Shown: positions 18,713 through 25,712 of the stretch, piece after piece
Numbering within the stretch: the first letter of the stretch is position 1
How the letters are laid out: every line of letters starts with the position of its first letter
Notes under the pieces: generated by a model
The model's database searches: none
Seen by the model: the letters and a program-made list of their open reading frames with translations, nothing else
Told to the model about the DNA's origin: nothing
Source: Variovorax paradoxus
GTDB taxonomy: Bacteria; Pseudomonadota; Gammaproteobacteria; Burkholderiales; Burkholderiaceae_C
Length of the DNA: 64,000 nucleotides
Direction of reading: 5' to 3'
Assembly: GCF_024734665.1 (NCBI RefSeq)
Contig: NZ_CP102931.1
Location: forward strand, 990,001-1,054,000
Program-made: the position numbers and the translations under genes

Positions 18713-19743
18713 CTTCGACGACGCCACCTCCCGCCATGGAAACCTCACCACTCGCCAAGACCCTGCGCGAACAGCAGGGTGCCAACAGCGATCTCGTGCT
18801 GATCGTCGACGACGTGCCCGACAACCTCGCGGTGCTGCACGACGCGCTCGACGAATCGGGCTACACCGTGCTCATTGCCACCAACGGCGAGCAGGCGTTG
18901 CAGCGCGCCGCGCAGGCGCGGCCCGACATCGTGCTGCTCGACGCGATGATGCCGGGCATCGACGGCTTTGAGGTCGCGCGCCGCCTCAAGGCCGATGCGG
19001 CTACGGCGCACATTCCCATCGTGTTCATGACGGGGCTCACCGAGACCGAACACCTTGTGGCAGCACTCGAAGCCGGCGGGGTCGACTACGTCACCAAGCC
19101 CATCAAGCCGAAGGAAGTGCTGGCGCGCATGAACGTGCACCTGCAGGGCGCGCGCCGCGCGCGGCAGGACGCGCGGCAGGCCGGCCAGGCGCGCAATGCG
19201 CTCGATGCCTTCGGCTACGCCAGCATCACCGTGCGCCTGCCCGAAGGCCGGCTGATCTGGCAGACCGCGCTCGCGCGCGACCTGCTGCAGCGCTACTGCG
19301 ACACGCGCGCGCCAGAGACGCCGCCCGCCGTGCTCGAATGGCTGCGCAGCCACACGCCCGATGCGCGTCAGCGCGGCATCGAGCCGCCGGCGCTGTCGAT
19401 CGTGCAGGGCGCGAGCAGCCTCACGCTGCGGCTGCACCAGCAGACCAGCAGCGACGACGACGGCGACGAGTGGATGATCATCATGCGCGAGGTGTCCGAC
19501 ACCGCCGTCATCGAAGCCATGAGCCTGAGCCTGAAGCTCACGGCGCGCGAGGCCGAAGTGCTCTACTGGGTGGTCAAGGGCAAGACCAACAAGGACATCG
19601 GCGAAATCCTGGGCAGCAGCCCGGCCACCGCCAAGAAGCACCTGGAGCGGGTGTACGTGAAGCTCGGCGTGGAGACGCGCACGGCCGCGGCCGGCGTGGC
19701 CATCAAGCGCATTCGCGAGCTGCAGCCCCAGTTCGAGATCTGA
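18709..19743 (+). CDS. Response regulator with receiver and LuxR-type DNA-binding domain
   Basis: A 344-residue regulator. The receiver spans about residues 28-150 with Asp78 (VLLDAMMPGIDG) and the conserved Lys (YVTKPIKP). A linker of about 110 residues follows, with a small alpha/beta region (YASITVRLPEGRLIW) that may sense something. The C-terminal LuxR/FixJ helix-turn-helix (LTAREAEVLYWVVKGKTNKD, then SPATAKKHLERVYVKLG) ends the protein. Its ATG overlaps the kinase stop, so it is the cognate partner of the permease-kinase. The likely targets are the adjacent urease operon and purine or urea uptake genes, which is inference from position. Confidence 0.93.
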   Translation: MTSTTPPPAMETSPLAKTLREQQGANSDLVLIVDDVPDNLAVLHDALDESGYTVLIATNGEQALQRAAQARPDIVLLDAMMPGIDGFEVARRLKADAATAHIPIVFMTGLTETEHLVAALEAGGVDYVTKPIKPKEVLARMNVHLQGARRARQDARQAGQARNALDAFGYASITVRLPEGRLIWQTALARDLLQRYCDTRAPETPPAVLEWLRSHTPDARQRGIEPPALSIVQGASSLTLRLHQQTSSDDDGDEWMIIMREVSDTAVIEAMSLSLKLTAREAEVLYWVVKGKTNKDIGEILGSSPATAKKHLERVYVKLGVETRTAAAGVAIKRIRELQPQFEI

Positions 19744-19828
19744 AGAAGAACACCGGCTGCCGGCGCCGCGTCATGGCGTGTACTTTCGGCGTCCCTAGAA
19801 TGGTTCGAGGGCCCCCGGGACGCGCACG

Positions 19829-20551
19829 ATGAAGAACAACAGGCACGACAGAACAACAACCCGACCGCCATGCAGCGGCTGGATGCTTGCTGCTTCCTGC
19901 CTGTTCGCGAACCTTGCAGCGAGCCCGGGCGCGCATGCCGCGGGGCATTTCGACGTGGACGATGCCAGCACGCTCGACCCGGGCCAATGCCAGTACGAGA
20001 CCTGGTGGGGCCGCACGGGTGTGGAGCCTGTCACGGGCTTTCACTTCGGGCCTGCCTGCCGTGTCGGGCCGGTCGAGCTGGGACTGAACTTCGACCGCAC
20101 CTCGGTGAGTGGCATTCATTCGGTCACCGGCGGACCGCAGCTCAAGTGGAATTTCTACGGGCAGGCGGCTGACGCGCCGTTCAGCGCCGCCGTGTCGATG
20201 GGCGCGGTGTTCGACCTGAAGCGCGGTGGCCGCGCGGGCGGGCAGTTCGTGGTGCCCCTGACGTGGCGGCCGCTCGAGAGCCTGCAGATCCACGCAAACG
20301 TGGGCGCCGACTGGGCCAACGGAACCGGTGCGCGCACGCCGCGCGGCGGCATCGGCGTCGAATGGGCGCTGAACGACACCGTGTCGCTCATCGCGGAACG
20401 CAACCGGGCGGCGGGCCTCTGGACCTCGCGCATCGGAGGGCGCTTCAGCATCACGCCGCTGATCAGCGTGGATGTGAGCACATCGCGCACCGGGCCGCAG
20501 GGCGTGCGCGGCTTCGTGATCGGGCTGAACCACGAGTTCACCTGGAAGTGA
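19829..20551 (+). CDS. Predicted outer-membrane beta-barrel protein of unknown function
   Basis: A 240-residue protein with a signal peptide (MLAASCLFANLAASPGAHA, near residue 37) after a polar, basic N-terminus of about 18 residues. The mature chain is built from alternating strands (VELGLNFDRTSVSG, LKWNFYGQAA, FSAAVSMGAVFDL, RGGIGVEWALND, GVRGFVIGLNHEFTWK), each with aromatic ends, typical of an 8- to 10-stranded barrel. The mature start GHFDVDDASTLDPGQCQYETWW is seen in small barrel proteins annotated only as hypothetical. It stands alone, 85 nt after the response regulator, convergent with the LysR gene. Confidence 0.65.
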   Translation: MKNNRHDRTTTRPPCSGWMLAASCLFANLAASPGAHAAGHFDVDDASTLDPGQCQYETWWGRTGVEPVTGFHFGPACRVGPVELGLNFDRTSVSGIHSVTGGPQLKWNFYGQAADAPFSAAVSMGAVFDLKRGGRAGGQFVVPLTWRPLESLQIHANVGADWANGTGARTPRGGIGVEWALNDTVSLIAERNRAAGLWTSRIGGRFSITPLISVDVSTSRTGPQGVRGFVIGLNHEFTWK

Positions 20552-20562
20552 ACCGCTGGTGA

Positions 20563-21483
20563 TCAGCGCAGGTAGCGCTGTATCCGCTTCTCGTCCTCGG
20601 CCAGCTGCTGGCGCATGAGCGAAATGAAATCCCGCGCTGTGGCCGAGAGCACCTTGCCTGCCGGCAGCGCCAGCAGGCAGGTGAAGTACACGTCAATCGA
20701 AAACTTGCGCACCACCAGCCCGCGCTCCGCGTAGTCGAGCGCGGTGATCGGGTTGACCAGCCCCACGCCCAGGCCGCGCAGCGCCATCTCGCACACGCTG
20801 GCCGCATAAGGCGTCTGCACCAGCACCCGCAGCGCGACGCCGTGCGGGGCCAATGCCGCTTCGAGCCGCTGGTGCGAAGGGTCTTCGGGGTTGAGCGAGA
20901 GAAAGGGCGCCTCGGCCAGCTGCTCCGGCTTGATGGTCTTGAAGCGGGCCAGCGCGTGGCCTGCCGGCATCACCACCACGCCGGGAAAGCGCGAGAAGGT
21001 GGAGTGGTCGATGCCTTCGAGCGAGAGCTCGTCGGCCATCAGCCCGAAGTCGGAGATGCCCATGGCCACGCGGTCGCGCACGTCCTTGGAGCTCAGCACC
21101 TGCAGCGACACCTGCGGCCAGGGGCTCGCGCCGCGGTGCGCCTTCAGCCGTGCCAATGCGCGCGGCATGAAGCCCAGGCCGTAGGCCGGAAAGCTGCTCA
21201 GCTCCAGCTGGCTGACGCCGAAGTCGCGCAGGCTGCGCACGCGGTGCTCGATGGCGTCCATGCCGATGAACACCCGCTCTACCTCGACCCACAGTGCGCG
21301 TGCCTCGGGCGTGGGCACCAGCCGCCCGCCGGTACGCTGGAACAGCAGCATCCCCGCTTGGGTCTCAAGGCGCTTGAGCGACTGGCTGATGGCGGGCTGC
21401 GTCACATGCAGCAATGCAGCGGCCTTGCGGGTGGAGCTGCCGCGCATGAGAGCCCGAAAAGTTTCGATCTCGCCGAATCGCAT
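20563..21483 (-). CDS. LysR-type transcriptional regulator
   Basis: A 306-residue LTTR. The N-terminal winged helix is clear: RKAAALLHVTQPAISQSLKR at about 21-40 and LFQRTGGRLVPTPEA. The effector-binding domain (about 90-300) has two alpha/beta lobes. It is divergently transcribed from the PLP enzyme and Bug receptor genes, the standard arrangement for an LTTR that controls its neighbours in response to their substrate, and its start codon touches a CGATAA/TTATCG dyad. The effector is not identifiable. Confidence 0.93.
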   Translation of the reverse strand: MRFGEIETFRALMRGSSTRKAAALLHVTQPAISQSLKRLETQAGMLLFQRTGGRLVPTPEARALWVEVERVFIGMDAIEHRVRSLRDFGVSQLELSSFPAYGLGFMPRALARLKAHRGASPWPQVSLQVLSSKDVRDRVAMGISDFGLMADELSLEGIDHSTFSRFPGVVVMPAGHALARFKTIKPEQLAEAPFLSLNPEDPSHQRLEAALAPHGVALRVLVQTPYAASVCEMALRGLGVGLVNPITALDYAERGLVVRKFSIDVYFTCLLALPAGKVLSATARDFISLMRQQLAEDEKRIQRYLR

Positions 21484-21544
21484 CGATAAGTTTTGTTATC
21501 GGTTGAGTATCTGAGGCTGCATAATTTTATTTCCGATTGCATAA
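21484..21544. promoter_or_regulatory. Operator candidates between the LysR gene and the PLP-enzyme gene
   Basis: CGATAA-N6-TTATCG (21484-21501) is a perfect dyad directly upstream of the LysR start codon. Two copies of TGCATAA (21518-21524 and 21538-21544) are exactly 20 bp apart, two helical turns, just before the divergent gene. The region is much more AT-rich than its flanks. LTTRs usually bind a dyad near their own start plus an activation half-site near the target promoter, so this fits an LTTR control region. Confidence 0.5.
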
Positions 21545-21574
21545 GATTTGGTCACAACTTCTGACGCATCACCC

Positions 21575-22804
21575 GTGACGACATTGCCCGTTCTGGACTT
21601 CAAGTTCGCCGCTCCTCCCCCGGATCCCCTGGCTCATCCTCCGGGTAATCCCTTGGGGCTGGTGCGTGACCAGGCACCCAAGCCCATGCGCAACCCGAAC
21701 CTGCGCGGGCTGCAATGCCTGCGATGCGATGCGCTCTACCCGGTCACGCTGTCGCACGACGGCTGTCCCGCATGCAAGCGCGCGGGCTTCCACGTGGCGC
21801 TGCGCGCCAGCTACCTGCCCGACAGCACCGAGGCGATACCCATGCCCTACACCTCCGGCTTCGCGCTGGGGGAGGGGCAGACGCCGCTGCAGGACATGCC
21901 GGAGCTGGCGCAGCAGTTCGGCGTGGCGCGCCTGGCCCTCAAGGACGAATCGCGTAACCCCACCGGCTCGCACAAGGACCGCATGACGGCGGTGGGCGTG
22001 GCGCAGGCGCTCGACTTCGACGCCCACACGCTGGTGCTGGCCTCGTCGGGCAACGCGGCCGTGTCGGCTGCGCACTATGCATGGGCCGCGGGCCTGGGCT
22101 GCGAAGTGGCGACCTACGAGGGCATGCCGGCCACCTACACGCGGCAGCTCGACGCACTTGGTGCGCGGCGCTATGTCTTCGCCGACAACGCGGGCCGCTG
22201 GGCCTTCGTGCGCGAGCGTTCGCAGCACCCTGGCTACTTCGCACTGACCAACTACCGCCTGCCCGCGCTGGGCAGTGCTCCGCTGGCCATCGAGGGCTAC
22301 AAGCCGATTGCGCTCGAATGCGTGGCCGATGGCGGCCTGCCGGATCACATCGTGATTCCCACCGCGCGCGGCGACCTGGCTTGGGGCATCTATGCGGGCT
22401 TTCGCGACCTGATGGCCGCGGGGCGCATTGCGCGCCTGCCCAGGCTCTGGCTGGTGGAGCCATTCCCGCGCCTGGCGCGCGTGCTCGCGGGCGGCGCCAT
22501 CAATGGCAGCTACCCGGGCCACACCGCGCAGTTTTCCACTGCGGGGGCCACCGTCACCTACCTGCAGTGGCAGGCCGCGACCGCCACAGGCGGTGGCGCA
22601 GTGGTCGTGGGCGACGACGAAGCGCGCGCCGCGCGGCGGCTGCTCAGCTCGGTCGGCGTCAGTGCTGAGCTGTGCGCGGCGGGCGGCCTGGCCGCATTGC
22701 GCCAGCTGCGCGAGAGCAACGCCATCGCTGCCGATGCGCACGTGGTGCTGATGCTGACCGCCAACGCGACCGGCGACCCGAGCTGGCCCGACCGCCCGAT
22801 CTAA
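21575..22804 (+). CDS. Threonine-synthase-like PLP-dependent enzyme with zinc ribbon
   Basis: A fold-type II PLP enzyme of about 409 residues. An N-terminal zinc ribbon (LQCLRCDALYP, then DGCPACKRAGF) precedes the catalytic domain. The Schiff-base Lys lies in NPTGSHKDRM, and a phosphate-holding loop is visible as LASSGNAAVSAAHYAWAAG. Real threonine synthases keep a TGNFGN-like loop; SSGNAAVS is the form found in side-branch paralogues, so the substrate may be another hydroxy- or phospho-amino acid. The start is uncertain: GTG 21575 is used, with TTG 21548 and ATG 21686 as alternatives. It is followed after 19 nt by a Bug receptor. Confidence 0.8.
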   Translation: MTTLPVLDFKFAAPPPDPLAHPPGNPLGLVRDQAPKPMRNPNLRGLQCLRCDALYPVTLSHDGCPACKRAGFHVALRASYLPDSTEAIPMPYTSGFALGEGQTPLQDMPELAQQFGVARLALKDESRNPTGSHKDRMTAVGVAQALDFDAHTLVLASSGNAAVSAAHYAWAAGLGCEVATYEGMPATYTRQLDALGARRYVFADNAGRWAFVRERSQHPGYFALTNYRLPALGSAPLAIEGYKPIALECVADGGLPDHIVIPTARGDLAWGIYAGFRDLMAAGRIARLPRLWLVEPFPRLARVLAGGAINGSYPGHTAQFSTAGATVTYLQWQAATATGGGAVVVGDDEARAARRLLSSVGVSAELCAAGGLAALRQLRESNAIAADAHVVLMLTANATGDPSWPDRPI

Positions 22805-22823
22805 CTTCCTTCAGGAACTCACC

Positions 22824-23807
22824 ATGCCGACGATGCAACGCCGGGCCTTTCTGGCCGCCGGCTCTACAGCCCTGCTCGCTTCGTTTCGACCGGCGTGGGC
22901 GGCCTACCCCGACAAGCCCGTGAAGCTCATCGTGCCGTGGGCCGCCGGCGGCAGCACCGACGCCATTGCACGGGCGATGGCGCAGCGCATGAGCCAGACC
23001 CTCGGCAGCCCGGTGATCGTGGACAACCGGCCCGGTGCCGCCGGCATGATCGGCACCGACGCGGCGGCCAAGGCCGCGCCCGACGGCTACACCATTGCCA
23101 TCGTCGAGCTGCCGCATGCGATTGCGCCGGCCGTGACAGCGAAGCTGCCCTACGACCTGCTGCGCGACTTCACGCCCGTGACCATGATCGGCACCTCGCC
23201 GCTGGTGTTCTTCGCGGGCATGGACGACGACAGCAAGGACTTCAAGACCTTCCTGAAGACCGCGGCTGCAAAGAGTGCGCCGCCGGCCATCGCGCACAGC
23301 GGCGCGGGCACGGTGAGCCATCTTGCGGCCGAACTGCTGGCGAGCCGCACGAAGATCAGGTTCAACATGGTCCCGTACCGCGGCTCGGCGCCCGCGCTCA
23401 CCGACGTGGCGGCGGGCACGGTGGCGGGGCACTTCGCGACGCTGGCCAGTGGCTCCAGCCTGCTGGGCGCCAACCGCATCCGCCCGCTGCTGGTGACGAG
23501 CACGCAGCGCGTGACGAACATTCCCGGCCTGCAGAACGTGCCTGCGCTGGCGGAGAACGGGCTCAAGGGCCTGGAGATCGACCAGTGGTGGGCCATGGTG
23601 GCGCCGGCCACCACGCCGCTCGACGTGATCGAGAAGCTGCGCCGCGAGGCCATCGCCGCGCTCGACCATCCGTCGGTGAAAGAGCGCCTGTCGGTGTTGG
23701 GCGTGCAGATGAAAGGCTCGACGCCGGCGGAGCTGCGCGCCTTCCTGCGCTCGGAGGCCGAGCGCTGGCAGAAGGCCGCGCACGAGATCGGCCTGCAGCC
23801 GCAATAA
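22824..23807 (+). CDS. Bug/TctC-family periplasmic solute-binding protein
   Basis: A 327-residue receptor of the tripartite tricarboxylate transporter type. The signal contains QRRAFLAAG, a twin-arginine-like motif, and is cleaved near AWA. The family start YPDKPVKLIVPWAAGGSTDAIARAMA, the second ligand loop (NRPGAAGMIGTDAAAKAAPDGYT) and the typical MVPYRGSAPALTDVAAG segment are present. No tctA/tctB membrane genes lie nearby, which is common for the very numerous Bug receptors of Burkholderiales. Being paired with a PLP enzyme and a LysR regulator, it probably imports the substrate handled by this cluster. Confidence 0.92.
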   Translation: MPTMQRRAFLAAGSTALLASFRPAWAAYPDKPVKLIVPWAAGGSTDAIARAMAQRMSQTLGSPVIVDNRPGAAGMIGTDAAAKAAPDGYTIAIVELPHAIAPAVTAKLPYDLLRDFTPVTMIGTSPLVFFAGMDDDSKDFKTFLKTAAAKSAPPAIAHSGAGTVSHLAAELLASRTKIRFNMVPYRGSAPALTDVAAGTVAGHFATLASGSSLLGANRIRPLLVTSTQRVTNIPGLQNVPALAENGLKGLEIDQWWAMVAPATTPLDVIEKLRREAIAALDHPSVKERLSVLGVQMKGSTPAELRAFLRSEAERWQKAAHEIGLQPQ

Positions 23808-23828
23808 GCGGGCTGAACAGGCTGGGCC

Positions 23829-24455
23829 TTACTTCGCGTCGCTGTAGACCGTGGCGCGCGACACGCCCATGTGCGCCGCGGCAATCTCGGCGCCGCGGCG
23901 AACCTCCAGCAGGCCCGCCTTCTTCAGCTCCTGCACGAGCTGCTTGCGGTCGGCCGGCTTCAGCGAGCGCGAAGTGGTCGCGCGCGTGGCCGCGAAATCG
24001 TCGATGCGCGCGTGGATGCGGTCCGAGTGGTTGCCGCCGGCCTCGATGTGCTCGTGCACTTCCTTGTCGTCGATCTTCGTGAATTGCGAGATCGCGGCCT
24101 GGAAGCTCTGGAACAGCGTGAGGTCGACGTTGAGGCACAGCGCCGCCACGTACTCGCCGCTGTCGTCCTTGATGCCGATGGACGTGCTCTTGACCTTGCG
24201 GCCGTCGGGAAAGGTGTTGGCGTAGTTCGCGATCACCGCCGGAAACTCCGGGTCTTGGATGCGCGCGAGACCCAGCTCCGTGACTGACTGGCCGACCTCC
24301 CGGCCGCTGAGGCTGTTCTCGATGGCGTAGATCGCGTTCTTCGGGTTGCTCAGGTCGTGCACCACGACTTCACAGAAGGGCGCAAAGGTCTGGCCCAGGC
24401 CTTCGGCCATGTTGCGCAGCATCTCCAGGACCTGCTTGTTCGACTTTTTCTTCAT
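23829..24455 (-). CDS. YheO/DauR-type PAS and helix-turn-helix regulator
   Basis: A 208-residue regulator. Residues about 10-120 match the YheO PAS-like domain (GQTFAPFCEVVVHDLSNP, IKDDSGEYVAALCLNVDLT) and about 165-205 form the DauR-type helix-turn-helix (ELKKAGLLEVRRGAEIAAAH, MGVSRATVYSD). DauR in Pseudomonas represses D-arginine catabolism; relatives control amino-acid degradation genes. It is divergent from the second PLP enzyme with a strong dyad in the shared 93-nt promoter region, so self- and neighbour-regulation is likely. Confidence 0.88.
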   Translation of the reverse strand: MKKKSNKQVLEMLRNMAEGLGQTFAPFCEVVVHDLSNPKNAIYAIENSLSGREVGQSVTELGLARIQDPEFPAVIANYANTFPDGRKVKSTSIGIKDDSGEYVAALCLNVDLTLFQSFQAAISQFTKIDDKEVHEHIEAGGNHSDRIHARIDDFAATRATTSRSLKPADRKQLVQELKKAGLLEVRRGAEIAAAHMGVSRATVYSDAK

Positions 24456-24487
24456 GCCGAGGAATGTATCCAGCTCTGGACGAACAA

Positions 24488-24517
24488 TCCAATTTATACA
24501 AAAAGTATAGTGTTGGA
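24488..24517. promoter_or_regulatory. Composite dyad in the divergent yheO-like / PLP-enzyme promoter region
   Basis: Nested inverted repeats: inner TATAC-AAAAA-GTATA (24495-24509) and outer TCCAA (24488-24492) with TTGGA (24513-24517). The stretch is AT-rich in a GC-rich genome and lies 33 bp from one start codon and 32 bp from the other. It is the obvious candidate operator for the YheO-like regulator. Confidence 0.6.
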
Positions 24518-24548
24518 TGTATTATCCAGTTTTGATCAGGAGCCGCGA

Positions 24549-25700
24549 ATGACCGCGAGAGAACGCGCACGCTATGTCGACCCCCGTACCGGCAGGCACT
24601 ACGACCTGTCCGAACGCCGATGGCGCTCGGACGACGGCCATCCGATGATGGTCACGCCGCTGCCCGGCATCTCGCGCGACGACATCGATTCGCGCACCCG
24701 CTCGCTGTGGCGCTACCGCGCGGCGCTGCCCGTGGCAATCGACAAGCCCGCGAGCATGGGCGAAGGCTGCACGCCGCTGGTGCAGAAGCGCTGGGGCAGC
24801 CTCGAGCCGTACTTCAAGCTCGAGTGGTTTAACCCGACTTGCAGCTTCAAGGACCGCGGCGCGGCGGTGATGATGTCCTTCCTGCGCCAGATCGGCGTCG
24901 ATGCAGTGCTGGAAGACAGCTCGGGCAATGGCGGCGCGGCCATTGCCGCTGCGGGCGCGGCAGCTGGAATGCGTGTGAAGGTGCTCGCGCCGAGCTACAC
25001 GCCCGCGCCGAAGGTGGCGCAGATCCGGGCCTTCGGCGCCGAAGTTCAACTGGTGCCGGGGCCGCGCGAAGAGTCGGAATACGAGGCGGTGCGGCAGTCG
25101 GAATCGATCTTCTATGCGAGCCACAACTGGCATCCGTTCTTCCTGCAGGGTACGAAGACGCTGGCGTACGAACTGTGGGAAGACCTGGGCTTTGTCGCGC
25201 CCGACAACGTCGTGATTCCGACCGGGGCGGGCAGCAACGTGCTCGGCTGCTGGATCGGCTTCAAGGAGCTGCTGGCGGCGGGGCAGATCACGAAGCTGCC
25301 GCGCATTTTTGTCGCCCAGCCACTGAACTGCTCGCCGATCGATGCGAGCTTCACCGCCGGAGTCGACACGCTGGTGGACCGTGTCGTGCAGCCGACCATT
25401 GCCGAAGGCACTGCGATCAAGCGGCCCGTGCGGCTTCAGGAAATCCTGCAGGCGCTGCGCGAGACGAACGGCAAGACCGTTGCGCTGACCGAGGAGCAGA
25501 TTGCGGCGGCGGTGCGCCGGCTGGCGGAGAGCGGGCTCTATGCGGAGCCGACCTCCGCCTCGGCCGCGGCAGCCATCGACGTGTTGGCGCAGCGCGGCGA
25601 CATCAAGGCAGGCGAGACGACGGTGGCTTTGTTGACCGGCACAGGCTTGAAGTCGACGCAGTTCATGACCGAGCTGTTTGGCGGCGCTGCCGCCGCCTAG
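24549..25700 (+). CDS. Threonine-synthase-like PLP-dependent enzyme (second paralogue)
   Basis: A 383-residue fold-type II PLP enzyme; the start is fixed by AGGAG (24538-24542) before the ATG. It begins YVDPRTGRHYDLSERRW instead of a zinc ribbon. The Schiff-base Lys is in NPTCSFKDRGA, the phosphate loop in EDSSGNGGAAIAAAGA, and a second glycine-rich loop in PTGAGSNVLGCW. It shares the fold, not close identity, with the enzyme at 21575-22804. The divergent DauR-like regulator suggests amino-acid catabolism. The biosynthetic threonine synthase would be expected beside hom elsewhere, so I do not use the symbol thrC. Confidence 0.8.
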   Translation: MTARERARYVDPRTGRHYDLSERRWRSDDGHPMMVTPLPGISRDDIDSRTRSLWRYRAALPVAIDKPASMGEGCTPLVQKRWGSLEPYFKLEWFNPTCSFKDRGAAVMMSFLRQIGVDAVLEDSSGNGGAAIAAAGAAAGMRVKVLAPSYTPAPKVAQIRAFGAEVQLVPGPREESEYEAVRQSESIFYASHNWHPFFLQGTKTLAYELWEDLGFVAPDNVVIPTGAGSNVLGCWIGFKELLAAGQITKLPRIFVAQPLNCSPIDASFTAGVDTLVDRVVQPTIAEGTAIKRPVRLQEILQALRETNGKTVALTEEQIAAAVRRLAESGLYAEPTSASAAAAIDVLAQRGDIKAGETTVALLTGTGLKSTQFMTELFGGAAAA

Positions 25701-25712
25701 CCGATCAGTGGC

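Noticed and set aside
14984..18751. 1255-codon open frame on the minus strand
   Set aside because: Antisense to the permease-kinase gene, whose domains and motifs are unmistakable; the translation is His/Arg/Gln-rich without a fold.
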